From an uncultured Blautia sp. (GTDB lineage Bacteria; Bacillota; Clostridia; Lachnospirales; Lachnospiraceae), in the NCBI GenBank assembly GCA_900553515.1, contig USDN01000006.1, positions 5,531 through 69,530 on the forward strand: 64,000 nt of DNA. The letters are read 5' to 3'. This document shows, piece after piece, positions 8,763 through 17,157 of the stretch. A model generated the notes under the pieces. That model was not told the DNA's origin. It saw only the letters and a list, made by a program, of their open reading frames with translations, and did no database searches. Position 1 is the first letter of the stretch. Each line of letters begins with the position of its first letter. The position numbers and the translations under genes were made by a program.

Positions 8763-10955
8763 ATGGCTATTTTAGTGGACAGAAAAAATTCCTTATTTAC
8801 GCTGTGTACCAAAAGCAGCATGTATCAGATGAAGGCAGACCCATTGGGCGTCCTCCTTCATACCTATTATGGAAAAAGAACGGAGAATATGGATTTTTCA
8901 TATCTGATCCAGAAAAGGGATCATGGATTTTCCGGAAATCCCTATGAGGCAGGCATGGACAGGACATATTCTCTGGACACGCTTCCTCAGGAGTATTCCT
9001 GCTTTGGAGGCGGTGATTACCGGGAGAGCGCACTGGCAGTGAGAGACGCTTACGGCGCTTCTGCTGTGGATCTGAGATATGAAGGTTGTGAGATCCTGAA
9101 AGGAAAATATCAGATACCCGGACTTCCGGCTTTTTATGAAGAGAATCCGGGACAGGCAGAGACGCTGGTGATCACCATGAAAAATGAAAGAAAAAATCTT
9201 CTTGTAAAGCTTTTTTATGGTGTGTTTGAGGAACTGGATCTTCTGACCAGAACAGTTTCCGTGGAAAACTGCGGAGAAGAACCGGTGTATCTGGAACGTG
9301 TCATGTCTTTATGTGTGGATCAGCCCTATGGGAACTGGGACTGGATGACTTTTTATGGAAGACATGAAATGGAGCGTCAGGTATCCAGAACTGCAATCCA
9401 TCATGGGATTCAGTCAGCAGGCGGGCTTCGGGGAACCTCCAGTCATCAGTACAATCCCTTTGTGATGCTTGCAGATTCTAAGGCATCGGAGACACAGGGA
9501 AGCTGCTATGGATTTTCACTTTTGTACAGTGGAAATTTTCTGGCAGAGGCTGAAAAAGACCAGTTCAATCAGACAAGAGTGCTGATGGGCATCCATCCGG
9601 GAAATTTCCGATATAAGCTGGAAAAGGGAGAAAGCTTTTATGCGCCGGAGGCTGCGATGGTCTACAGCGACAAAGGTTTTGAAAAAATGTCCCATATTTT
9701 TCACCGGGCTATCCGAAACAATCTGTGCAGAGGAAAATTTAAAAATGCAAGACGACCGGTGCTGATCAATAACTGGGAAGGTACATACTTTGATTTTACC
9801 GGGGATAAACTGATCGCCATGGCAAAGGACGCGGCGGACATGGGCGTAGAGCTTTTTGTTATGGACGACGGCTGGTTCGGAAAAAGAGACGATGATAACA
9901 GCGGGCTTGGAGACTGGCAGGTCAATGAAAAAAAACTGGGCTGTACTTTACAGGAGCTTTCAGAAAAAATCCATGGTCTTGGAATGAAATTCGGTATCTG
10001 GTACGAACCGGAGTGCGTGTCTCAGGACAGCGATCTTTATCGGGCGCATCCGGACTGGGCATTCCAGGTTCCGGGAAGAAATCCGGTAAGATCCCGGAAT
10101 CAGCTGGTTCTTGATTTTTCCAGACAGGATGTGCGGGATCATATTTTTGAGGAGATGACCCAGGTTCTGGATAAAGCAGATGTGGATTATCTGAAATGGG
10201 ATTTTAACAGAAGTATCTGTGATGTATATTCTGCCCAGCTTCCTGCAGACCGTCAGGGAGAAGTGCTTCATCGTTATGTGCTTGGTCTGTACGAATTTCT
10301 GGATCGTCTGGGCAGAAGATATCCGGATATGCTTATTGAAGGCTGCAGCGGAGGCGGCGGGCGATTTGATGCAGGAATGCTTCACTATACGCCCCAGATT
10401 TGGTGCAGTGATGATACAGATGCCATTGAGCGTCTGGAAATCCAGTATGGAACCTCCTTCTGTTATCCGGTCAGCACTATGGGAGCGCATGTTTCTGCCT
10501 GTCCGAACCATCAGACGGGAAGGACTACCCCACTTGGCACAAGGGCGACAGTAGCTATGGCAGGAACCTTTGGCTATGAGCTGGATCCGGCTAAGCTGAC
10601 AGAAGAGGAAAAGTCAGAGATCCGGAAACAGATCTGCCGGTTTAAGGAGTATTATGAACTGATCCAGAGAGGCGACTACTTCCGTCTGACAGCGCCTTCT
10701 GAGGAACGGCATTATGCCGCCTGGGAGTTTGTCAGCCCGGATCAGAAGGAAGCGCTGGTAAGCGTTGTTGCATCTAAGGTAAGGACAAACGATCCGCCTG
10801 CACGGGTATTGTTAAGAGGGCTGAAAGAAGAGGGCATTTACCTTCTGGAAGGCAGAGAATATACAGGCGGGGCTCTGATGTACGGCGGTCTTCCGCTGCC
10901 GGAGGCAAAGGTGGAGTACCAGAGCTGGGAGTTTTATCTGAAATTAAAGAAGTAA
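8763..10955 (+). CDS. Alpha-galactosidase, glycoside hydrolase family 36
   Basis: A 730-residue cytoplasmic enzyme (no signal peptide) that removes terminal alpha-1,6-galactose from imported raffinose-family sugars. It has the full GH36 layout: N-terminal beta-sandwich, central TIM barrel from about 330, and C-terminal beta domain. Family landmarks are present: LFVMDDGWFG, WYEPECVS, the nucleophile Asp in DYLKWDFNR, SGGGGRFD, and the acid/base region WCSDDTDAIERL. Length is normal for the clostridial/bacillar group. The start is supported by AGAGGAAAAG upstream. It is the last gene of the operon and ends before a strong terminator. Confidence 0.93.
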   Translation: MAILVDRKNSLFTLCTKSSMYQMKADPLGVLLHTYYGKRTENMDFSYLIQKRDHGFSGNPYEAGMDRTYSLDTLPQEYSCFGGGDYRESALAVRDAYGASAVDLRYEGCEILKGKYQIPGLPAFYEENPGQAETLVITMKNERKNLLVKLFYGVFEELDLLTRTVSVENCGEEPVYLERVMSLCVDQPYGNWDWMTFYGRHEMERQVSRTAIHHGIQSAGGLRGTSSHQYNPFVMLADSKASETQGSCYGFSLLYSGNFLAEAEKDQFNQTRVLMGIHPGNFRYKLEKGESFYAPEAAMVYSDKGFEKMSHIFHRAIRNNLCRGKFKNARRPVLINNWEGTYFDFTGDKLIAMAKDAADMGVELFVMDDGWFGKRDDDNSGLGDWQVNEKKLGCTLQELSEKIHGLGMKFGIWYEPECVSQDSDLYRAHPDWAFQVPGRNPVRSRNQLVLDFSRQDVRDHIFEEMTQVLDKADVDYLKWDFNRSICDVYSAQLPADRQGEVLHRYVLGLYEFLDRLGRRYPDMLIEGCSGGGGRFDAGMLHYTPQIWCSDDTDAIERLEIQYGTSFCYPVSTMGAHVSACPNHQTGRTTPLGTRATVAMAGTFGYELDPAKLTEEEKSEIRKQICRFKEYYELIQRGDYFRLTAPSEERHYAAWEFVSPDQKEALVSVVASKVRTNDPPARVLLRGLKEEGIYLLEGREYTGGALMYGGLPLPEAKVEYQSWEFYLKLKK

Positions 10956-10978
10956 AACCTGAAAAATAAAAAGAACTC

Positions 10979-11030
10979 AATGACAGGCAGGAACAAAGGG
11001 GATTTCTCTTTGTTCCTGCTTGTCATTTTC
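10979..11030 (+). terminator. Strong terminator after the alpha-galactoside operon
   Basis: A 20-base stem with one G-U pair (arms 10979-10998 and 11008-11027, key sequence GGCAGGAACAAAG) ending in TTTT. It lies between the GH36 gene and pcrA and also rules out starting pcrA at an upstream codon inside it. Confidence 0.88.
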
Positions 11031-11121
11031 TCCGGCAGATGATAAAATTGAATCCATGACAGAATCCGCCGGAGAGCGGAAGAACCAGACCATTAACGAA
11101 TCAACAGATACAGGAGAATTT

Positions 11122-13350
11122 ATGAGTATTTATGAATCACTGAACAATATGCAGCAGGAGGCTGTTTATCATACCGAAGGCCCTCTTCTGATCCTGGCAG
11201 GAGCCGGATCCGGAAAGACCAGAGTGCTGACTCACAGGATTGCTTACCTTATTGCAGAAAAAGGTGTGAACCCATGGAATATCCTCGCCATTACCTTTAC
11301 CAACAAGGCTGCTCAGGAAATGCGGGAACGTGTGGATAAGATCGTGGGAATGGACGGGGGAAGCGTGTGGGTTTCCACGTTTCATTCTACCTGTGTAAGA
11401 ATTCTGCGCAGACATGCGGACAGGATCGGATATGATAATAATTTTACCATTTATGATACAGATGACCAGAAGACACTGATGAAGGATGTGTGCAGACGGC
11501 TGAATGTAGATACGAAAAAATACAAAGAGCGTTCCCTTCTGGCACAGATCTCTCACGCCAAGGATGAGCTGATCACTCCGGATGAAATGCTTTTGAATGC
11601 AGTGGACTTTAATGAAAAAAAGGTTGCGGAGATCTACCGGGAATACCAGAATTCTCTGAGAAGGAACAATGCCCTTGATTTTGATGATCTGATCGTAAAA
11701 ACAGTGGAATTGTTCCAGCACTGCGATCAGGTACTGGAGCAGTATCAGGAGCGTTTCCGCTATATTATGGTGGATGAGTATCAGGATACCAATACGGCAC
11801 AGTTTAAATTTGTCAGCCTTCTGGCTTCCCGATATGGAAATCTCTGTGTGGTAGGCGACGACGACCAGTCTATTTATAAATTCCGTGGTGCCAATATCGG
11901 GAATATTCTTGGATTTGAACGGGTATTTCCGGACGCAAAGGTGATCCGACTGGAACAGAATTACCGTTCCACCCGGAATATCCTTAATGCAGCCAATGAT
12001 GTGATCGCCAATAATACAGAGCGTAAACCAAAGACTCTGTGGACAGAGAATCCGGAAGGAGAGAAGATTCATCTCCGTCAGTTTATGAATGGATTTGAGG
12101 AAGCGGAGTATGTTGTAGGAGATATCTCCAAAAAATACAGAGAAGGTACCTGTCGTTACCGTGACTGTGCGATTCTTTACCGGACCAATGCCCAGTCCCG
12201 TCTTTTTGAAGAAAAATGCCTTCTGGCAAACATTCCCTATAAGATCGTAGGCGGCGTGAACTTTTATGCCCGTAAGGAGATCAAGGATCTGCTGTCTTAT
12301 ATGAAAACCATAGATAATGCGGCAGATGATCTGGCTGTGCGCCGTATTCTGAATGTGCCGAAAAGAGGGATAGGAGCCACTACCATCGGAAGAGTTCAGG
12401 AATATGCGGATCATATGCAGGTCAGCTTTTACGATGCGCTCCGTGTGGCAGAGGAAATCCCCTCCATCGGACGTGCCCAGTCCAGGATCGATGGTTTTGT
12501 GACTTTTATCCAGTCATTGAAAAGCAAGGCGGCTGCCTATACGGTGCAGGAGCTTCTGGAGGAGATCATTGATCTTACCGGATATGCAGACGAGCTGAGA
12601 GAAGAGGATACAGAGGAATCCAGAGCAAGGCTGGAAAATATCGATGAGCTGATCTCCAAGACGGTTTCCTATCAGGAGGCGATGGCGGCGGAAGGAAGAG
12701 AAGCTTCTTTATCCGGATTTCTGGAAGAGATCGCACTGATCGCGGATATTGATTCTGTGGATCCGGATCAGGACTATGTACTTCTGATGACCCTGCACAG
12801 TGCCAAAGGTCTGGAATTTCCTTATGTATATCTGGCAGGAATGGAAGACGGTGTATTTCCAGGCAGTATGTGTATCTTTTCGGCAGATCTTTCTGATATG
12901 GAGGAAGAGCGGCGGCTTTGTTATGTGGGGATCACAAGAGCCATGAAAGATCTTACTCTTACCTGTGCACAGCAGAGGATGATCAGAGGAGAGACACAGT
13001 ATAACCGCGTATCCCGGTTTGTCAGAGAAATCCCACGGGAGCTGGTGGAGCTTGGGCATACCATTCAGGAGAAAAAACCGAAAATACAGGAAACCTCTTC
13101 TGCAAAAAGCAGCTATATGCAGATGAAAATGGCATTTCAGTCAAAGGCATTCCAGCCTCAGAGCTTTACGGTAAAAAAAGCCGATTCTCTGGATTATGGA
13201 GTAGGAGATACGGTTCGTCATGTGAAGTTTGGCGTAGGTATCGTGAAGGATATCGTAGAAGGCGGAAGAGATTATGAGGTTACGGTAGACTTTGACAGGG
13301 CAGGGGTAAAGAAGATGTTTGCTGGTTTTGCAAAGCTTAAGAAAATCTAA
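11122..13350 (+). CDS. pcrA: ATP-dependent DNA helicase PcrA (UvrD family)
   Basis: A 742-residue SF1A 3'-5' helicase used in repair, replication restart and plasmid replication. Motifs are complete: Walker A GAGSGKT, motif Ia TFTNKAAQEMRER, motif II VDEYQDTN, motif III GDDDQSIYKFRGA, motif IV LEQNYRST, motif V LMTLHSAKGLEF and motif VI EERRLCYVGITRA. The C-terminus carries the Tudor-like RNA-polymerase-binding fold typical of Gram-positive PcrA (DTVRHVKFGVGIVKDI). The start at 11122 (MSIYESLNNMQQEAV) is chosen because AGGAGA lies five bases upstream and the homologous region begins there; an upstream in-frame start would lie inside the terminator. Confidence 0.95.
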   Translation: MSIYESLNNMQQEAVYHTEGPLLILAGAGSGKTRVLTHRIAYLIAEKGVNPWNILAITFTNKAAQEMRERVDKIVGMDGGSVWVSTFHSTCVRILRRHADRIGYDNNFTIYDTDDQKTLMKDVCRRLNVDTKKYKERSLLAQISHAKDELITPDEMLLNAVDFNEKKVAEIYREYQNSLRRNNALDFDDLIVKTVELFQHCDQVLEQYQERFRYIMVDEYQDTNTAQFKFVSLLASRYGNLCVVGDDDQSIYKFRGANIGNILGFERVFPDAKVIRLEQNYRSTRNILNAANDVIANNTERKPKTLWTENPEGEKIHLRQFMNGFEEAEYVVGDISKKYREGTCRYRDCAILYRTNAQSRLFEEKCLLANIPYKIVGGVNFYARKEIKDLLSYMKTIDNAADDLAVRRILNVPKRGIGATTIGRVQEYADHMQVSFYDALRVAEEIPSIGRAQSRIDGFVTFIQSLKSKAAAYTVQELLEEIIDLTGYADELREEDTEESRARLENIDELISKTVSYQEAMAAEGREASLSGFLEEIALIADIDSVDPDQDYVLLMTLHSAKGLEFPYVYLAGMEDGVFPGSMCIFSADLSDMEEERRLCYVGITRAMKDLTLTCAQQRMIRGETQYNRVSRFVREIPRELVELGHTIQEKKPKIQETSSAKSSYMQMKMAFQSKAFQPQSFTVKKADSLDYGVGDTVRHVKFGVGIVKDIVEGGRDYEVTVDFDRAGVKKMFAGFAKLKKI

Positions 13351-13493
13351 AATTTTACATATCTTATGGTAAAATCTTACGGTTGGTGTTATACTATAAC
13401 CTATAAATCAATGTAGGCAGGAAACGTTTTGCGGGGGACTGCCTGTGTGACGGCAGCGAGTATGCCGACAAGAAAAGAGAGGATGGTGCGCAT

Positions 13494-13721
13494 ATGAATA
13501 TGAATACTAAAATCGAAGAGTTACTGGCAGTTTTAAAGAAAAAAGAAGATGACAAACAGAAAAATACAGTCCTCTGGGTGTTGGCCATCATTGGCGCCGT
13601 TGCTGCAGTAGCAGGAATTGCTTTTGCTGTTTATCGTTTCTTTACGCCGGATTATCTGGAAGATTTTGAAGAAGATTTTGATGATGATTTCGACGACTAT
13701 TTTGAGGACGAGGAAGAATAA
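13494..13721 (+). CDS. Small single-pass membrane protein with an acidic tail
   Basis: A 75-residue protein of unknown function. It has a charged N-terminal helix (EELLAVLKKKEDDKQK), one membrane span (VLWVLAIIGAVAAVAGIAFAVYRFF) and a C-terminal run of about 24 residues that is almost all Asp/Glu with spaced aromatic residues (EDFEEDFDDDFDDYFEDEEE). The tail could bind cations or basic partners, but that is a guess. An extended -10 box (TGTTATACT, 13388-13395) lies about 100 bases upstream. The leader between holds two small hairpins (13415-13444 and 13451-13467). A terminator follows directly, so it is probably monocistronic. Confidence 0.7.
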   Translation: MNMNTKIEELLAVLKKKEDDKQKNTVLWVLAIIGAVAAVAGIAFAVYRFFTPDYLEDFEEDFDDDFDDYFEDEEE

Positions 13722-13727
13722 AAACCG

Positions 13728-13757
13728 ACAGCTCCGGTTGATACCGGGGCTGTTTTC
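13728..13757 (+). terminator. Terminator after the acidic membrane protein
   Basis: Stem ACAGCTCCGGT with ACCGGGGCTGT (one U-G pair), four-base loop, then TTTTCTT. It ends three bases before the structured element at 13760. Confidence 0.85.
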
Positions 13758-13759
13758 TT

Positions 13760-13855
13760 GATGCAGCAGGAAAGGAGTACGTTTTGCACCAACTTTCCTG
13801 TTGCATCAAAAACGCTCCGTAAGGATGCGGCCAGAACCAGTGTGACAGGGTTCGG
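13760..13855 (+). ncRNA. Structured RNA-like element, copy 1 (three hairpins, unrecognised family)
   Basis: Hairpin 1 pairs 13760-13774 with 13793-13807 (15 base pairs, one G-U). Hairpin 2 is CGCTCC-GTAA-GGATGCG at 13813-13829, capped by a GNRA tetraloop. Hairpin 3 pairs CC/GAACC (13831-13838) with GGTTCGG (13849-13855). A second copy at 51020-51113 keeps the same order of hairpins with conserved loops, while outer stem bases differ yet still pair. Both copies start just after an intrinsic terminator and end 26-40 bases before a gene. I do not recognise the family; it could be a cis-regulatory RNA, a small RNA or a dispersed palindromic repeat. The strand is given as that of the flanking genes. 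Confidence 0.55.
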
Positions 13856-13895
13856 ATTATTTTGATGAAAAGGAGTTTTTAAGGACAGAAATTAT

Positions 13896-15284
13896 ATGAA
13901 AAAAGGCGAGATATACGAAGGCATTATAGAAAAAGTGGATTTTCCCAATAAGGGGTATGTGGTTCTGGAGGATCAGAAAATCCTGATAAAAAACGGGATC
14001 CCCGGACAGAAGGTACGGTTTGTGATTCAGAAGAAACGGAAGAATAAAGCGCAGGGAAGGATACTGGAAATTCTGGAAAAATCTCCTCTGGAAAAAAGGG
14101 AATCAGTGTGCTCCTCCTTTCCTCAGTGCGGCGGCTGCATGTATCAGACCATGTCCTATGAAGACCAGCTTCAGATGAAGGACCGGCAGATCCGTGAGCT
14201 TTTGGAGGAGGTTCTGATAAGGGAAGGACAGGTGGATAGAGAGGGAAATGCTGATTTTGTATGGGAAGGGATCCATGGAAGCCCGGAGGAATTCTGTTAT
14301 CGAAATAAGATGGAATTTTCTTTCGGAGACGAATATAAGGACGGACCGCTTTCACTTGGACTTCACAAAAAAGGCAGTACCTATGATGTGCTGAATACAG
14401 ACGACTGTAAGCTTGTCCATAAGGATATGACAGATATCCTGACCTGTGTCCGTGATTATTTCAGAGAAAGAGGGGTATCCTATTATAAAAAGCTGCAGCA
14501 TGTGGGATATCTCCGCCATCTTCTGGTGAGACGGGGAGTGACAACCGGTGAGATCCTGGTGCATCTGGTAACAACCAGTCAGGAGGAACACGATCTGGAG
14601 CCATTGAAAGAACAGCTTCTTTCCCTGCCGCTGGAAGGGAAGATCGTGGGGATCATGCATATTATTAATGATTCTCTTTCCGACGTGGTAAAAAGTGATG
14701 AAACAAGGATTCTGTATGGTAAGGACTGGTTTTATGAAACATTGCTGGGACTGAAATTCCGCATCAGCACGTTTTCATTTTTTCAGCCCAATTCTCTGGC
14801 AGCAGAGGTTCTGTATTCCGTAGTCCGCTCATATGTTGAAGATGCAAGAGGAATGGAAGTCTTTGACCTTTACAGCGGAACAGGAACCATTGCGCAGCTT
14901 CTTGCTCCGGTAGCGCGGGAAGTGATCGGAGTAGAGATCGTAGAGGAAGCGGTGGAAGCAGCACGGAAAAATGCAGAGCTTAACGGACTTTCCAACTGCC
15001 GGTTCATAGCAGGAGATGTGCTGAAGGTATTGGATGATCTTACGGAGAAACCGGATATGATCATTCTGGATCCGCCTCGTGAGGGAGTGCATCCCAAAGC
15101 TCTTCCAAAGATTCTTTCTTATGGAGTAAAGCGTATCGTATATGTGTCCTGTAAGGCAACCAGTCTTGCAGAAGATATGGAAACATTTCTCCACGCAGGC
15201 TATCGTCTGGAAAAAGCCTGCTGTGTGGATCAGTTCTGCCAGACAGTCTGGACAGAGGCTGTGGCAGTTTTCGTCAGGGAGTGA
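13896..15284 (+). CDS. rlmD: 23S rRNA (uracil-5-)-methyltransferase, RlmD/RumA type
   Basis: A 462-residue enzyme that transfers a methyl group from S-adenosylmethionine to C5 of a uridine in 23S rRNA. It has an N-terminal TRAM domain (residues 1-60), a [4Fe-4S] site formed by Cys72, Cys78, Cys81 and Cys171, a Rossmann methyltransferase domain (FDLYSGTGTIAQLLA), the LDPPREGVHPKAL motif, and the catalytic cysteine Cys419 in YVSCKA. The family also includes tRNA-modifying and paralogous forms, so the exact target base is inferred. It lies 40 bases after the structured element and seven bases before the YtvI-like gene. I see no strong promoter of its own. Confidence 0.85.
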   Translation: MKKGEIYEGIIEKVDFPNKGYVVLEDQKILIKNGIPGQKVRFVIQKKRKNKAQGRILEILEKSPLEKRESVCSSFPQCGGCMYQTMSYEDQLQMKDRQIRELLEEVLIREGQVDREGNADFVWEGIHGSPEEFCYRNKMEFSFGDEYKDGPLSLGLHKKGSTYDVLNTDDCKLVHKDMTDILTCVRDYFRERGVSYYKKLQHVGYLRHLLVRRGVTTGEILVHLVTTSQEEHDLEPLKEQLLSLPLEGKIVGIMHIINDSLSDVVKSDETRILYGKDWFYETLLGLKFRISTFSFFQPNSLAAEVLYSVVRSYVEDARGMEVFDLYSGTGTIAQLLAPVAREVIGVEIVEEAVEAARKNAELNGLSNCRFIAGDVLKVLDDLTEKPDMIILDPPREGVHPKALPKILSYGVKRIVYVSCKATSLAEDMETFLHAGYRLEKACCVDQFCQTVWTEAVAVFVRE

Positions 15285-15290
15285 GACAGC

Positions 15291-16364
15291 ATGGAGAACA
15301 GAGTAGAGCGAAAGAAAAAATTTATCATCAATGTGGTATTTTATGCATTGATAGCAATTCTGATCTGGGTGGCGTGTAAATATCTGGTATCCCCTATGAT
15401 GCCTTTTATTATTGCCTTTGTGGTGGCAGCAGTGATCCAAGTACCGGTGAGAAAACTGAAAGCCGATCCCAAAAAGAAAAAAATACTGTCAATCATATTT
15501 TGCGCCGTATTTTACGGGCTGCTTTTTATGCTGGCCGCATGGCTGGGGCTGAGACTTCTGGACGGAGTAGGAGGACTGGTGCGGAAAGTCCCTTATTTTT
15601 ATAATACGACTGTGGTACCGGTATTTGAGACGGTTTCCGATTATCTGGAGGAGTCCATGGCATCTGTCCATCCATCTGTGGCAAAGACTATCGAAAATTC
15701 TTTTGAGGAGATGATTAACAATCTGGGAACCTATGTTTCCAGCTTCTCCATGAAGGTAGTGCAGATCCTTTCCGGTGGGATCAGCGGGATTCCGAGCTTT
15801 GTAATCAAGCTTGTGATTACAGTTGTAGCGACCTTTTTCTTTGTTGGTGATTACGATGGTATTACATCCTTTTTCAAAAAGCTTCTGACTCCAAAACAGC
15901 TGGAGTTTGTAGAGAAAGGACAGTCTTATGTAAAAAATGTATTGTTTATCTACATCAGATCCTACAGCTTTCTGTTTCTTCTTACCTTTGCGGAACTGTG
16001 TGCAGGAATGTTCCTTCTGGGAATGCCTTATCCTGCCCTTCTGGCTCTGGGAATTGCTGTATTTGATATCCTGCCGGTTCTGGGAACCGGAGGCGTGCTC
16101 CTTCCATGGGCAGCGGTATTGTTTATTATAGAAGAGCATGGGCTTGCGATCGGTATTCTGGTGCTTTATCTGGTGATTCTGGTGGTAAGGAATATGGTGG
16201 AACCAAGGATCGTGGGACGGCAGATCGGACTTCATCCACTGGCAACTCTGGCGGCTCTGTTCCTTGGACTGAAGCTGTTCGGACTGGTGGGACTGGTCGC
16301 TTTTCCGGTTGCCCTGACGGTGCTGGTGAACTTCAGCCGGGAGGAATTGATGGAAAAATTATAA
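15291..16364 (+). CDS. AI-2E/YtvI-family integral membrane protein
   Basis: A 357-residue polytopic membrane protein of the AI-2E transporter superfamily. It has paired N-terminal spans, a large soluble middle part (about residues 100-150), and a C-terminal block of spans with the family motif region FDILPVLGTGGVLLPWA and the later VEPRIVGRQIGLHPLATL. Members include sporulation protein YtvI, sodium/proton antiporters and an autoinducer exporter; the clostridial group is usually labelled YtvI-like, though its role is unproven. It begins seven bases after the methyltransferase stop with GGGAG upstream, so the two are co-transcribed. Confidence 0.8.
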   Translation: MENRVERKKKFIINVVFYALIAILIWVACKYLVSPMMPFIIAFVVAAVIQVPVRKLKADPKKKKILSIIFCAVFYGLLFMLAAWLGLRLLDGVGGLVRKVPYFYNTTVVPVFETVSDYLEESMASVHPSVAKTIENSFEEMINNLGTYVSSFSMKVVQILSGGISGIPSFVIKLVITVVATFFFVGDYDGITSFFKKLLTPKQLEFVEKGQSYVKNVLFIYIRSYSFLFLLTFAELCAGMFLLGMPYPALLALGIAVFDILPVLGTGGVLLPWAAVLFIIEEHGLAIGILVLYLVILVVRNMVEPRIVGRQIGLHPLATLAALFLGLKLFGLVGLVAFPVALTVLVNFSREELMEKL

Positions 16365-16407
16365 AATTTGTGGGAAGATAGGATTTTGTTTATTGTTTTC
16401 CACAGAC

Positions 16408-16594
16408 GATGCAAATGATAAAAAGGCAGATCATGTACTGTGCTGCGTTTCCTGGTAAACCTGTGCGCTGATTTGCTGCCACTCGCACGAACTCGCCTTA
16501 CGGCTCAGACAACGTGCTCGATGGCAGCAGCTAACACAGGCTTACCCACGGAAGCCTCACAAGGTACCATGATCTGCTTTTTTATCTCTGCATC
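16408..16594. repeat. Large imperfect palindromic element (MITE- or REP-like)
   Basis: About 187 bases that fold back on themselves. The outer arms share GATGCA, GATAAAAA and GCAGATCATG (16408-16435 against 16570-16594). Inside them, CCTGTG pairs with CACAGG, and GCTGCCA with TGGCAGC. The central loop is the GC-richer segment around 16485-16510. It contains no gene and lies in the 480-base gap before the metal-resistance operon. The structure fits a non-autonomous mobile element or a dispersed palindromic repeat. I see no second copy in this window and no clear target-site duplication. The rest of the gap to 16763 shows nothing I can name. Confidence 0.6.
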
Positions 16595-16763
16595 TGAAGG
16601 TGGATAACAGCCAAATAAAAATCCGCTGGCCAATTGTCGGCTTTTGTCCTGCGGTGCCATCCGTCCCGGGAACAGGTAAGCCGTAGAAATCCACTACTGC
16701 ATGTCATTTACAGATAAAAATCATATTCCGTCTATTTTTATAAACATAAATACAGGTAATATA

Positions 16764-16792
16764 TTGACAAAGTGACCGCAGGGGGATATAAT
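16764..16792 (+). promoter_or_regulatory. Consensus promoter of the metal-resistance operon
   Basis: Perfect TTGACA (16764-16769) and TATAAT (16787-16792) with 17 bases between. It is the strongest-looking promoter in the window. The palindrome at 16802-16823 covers the expected transcription start. Confidence 0.9.
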
Positions 16793-16801
16793 ACAATCAA
16801 A

Positions 16802-16823
16802 CATATGAATAACTGTTCATATG
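16802..16823. promoter_or_regulatory. ArsR/SmtB-type operator
   Basis: A perfect inverted repeat, CATATGAA then six bases then TTCATATG. It matches the known ArsR/SmtB operator pattern (ATGAA-N6-TTCAT, as for CadC and CzrA). It begins ten bases after the -10 box, so a bound repressor would block transcription. The likely binder is the CadC-like protein encoded at 19144. Confidence 0.85.
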
Positions 16824-16847
16824 ATAAAACGTAAAGGAGAAGATACT

Positions 16848-17066
16848 ATGAAAAAAACTTATAAGATTGAAGTGGATTGTGCAAACTGTGCAAACAAAAT
16901 GGAGCAGGCGGCAAAAAATACCGCAGGGGTGAAGGATGCAACAGTAAACTTTATGACGCTGAAGATGATTGTGGAATTTGAGGATGGGCAGGATCCGAAG
17001 GCGGTTATGAAAGAGGTTCTGAAAAACTGCAAAAAAGTAGAGGATGACTGCGAAATTTATTTATAA
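16848..17066 (+). CDS. Stand-alone heavy-metal-associated (HMA) domain protein
   Basis: A 72-residue ferredoxin-like metal-binding protein with the motif VDCANCANKME (Cys11 and Cys14). Asp before the first Cys is typical of Zn/Cd/Pb-type HMA domains rather than copper ones. It probably hands metal to, or regulates, the P-type ATPase encoded 91 bases downstream, which lacks its own N-terminal HMA domain. The start is supported by AAAGGAG; an upstream in-frame ATG falls inside the operator and is rejected. Expression is expected to be metal-induced through the operator just upstream. Confidence 0.88.
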   Translation: MKKTYKIEVDCANCANKMEQAAKNTAGVKDATVNFMTLKMIVEFEDGQDPKAVMKEVLKNCKKVEDDCEIYL

Positions 17067-17157
17067 AAATCAGGCAGAAATGTGACTGGGAGATGACTGC
17101 GAACAGGAATGCCGGGAGCATTCTGACTGTGGATCAAGGTATGATAAGGAGCAGAAT

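Noticed and set aside
7730..8821. Minus-strand open frame of 363 codons opposite the MsmG-like permease gene
   Set aside because: Antisense shadow of a clear permease gene, with low-complexity basic translation and no start signal.
11137..12414. Long minus-strand open frame (425 codons) opposite pcrA
   Set aside because: It mirrors the codons of pcrA, has no ribosome site, and its translation is rich in Cys/His/Ile without any recognisable domain.
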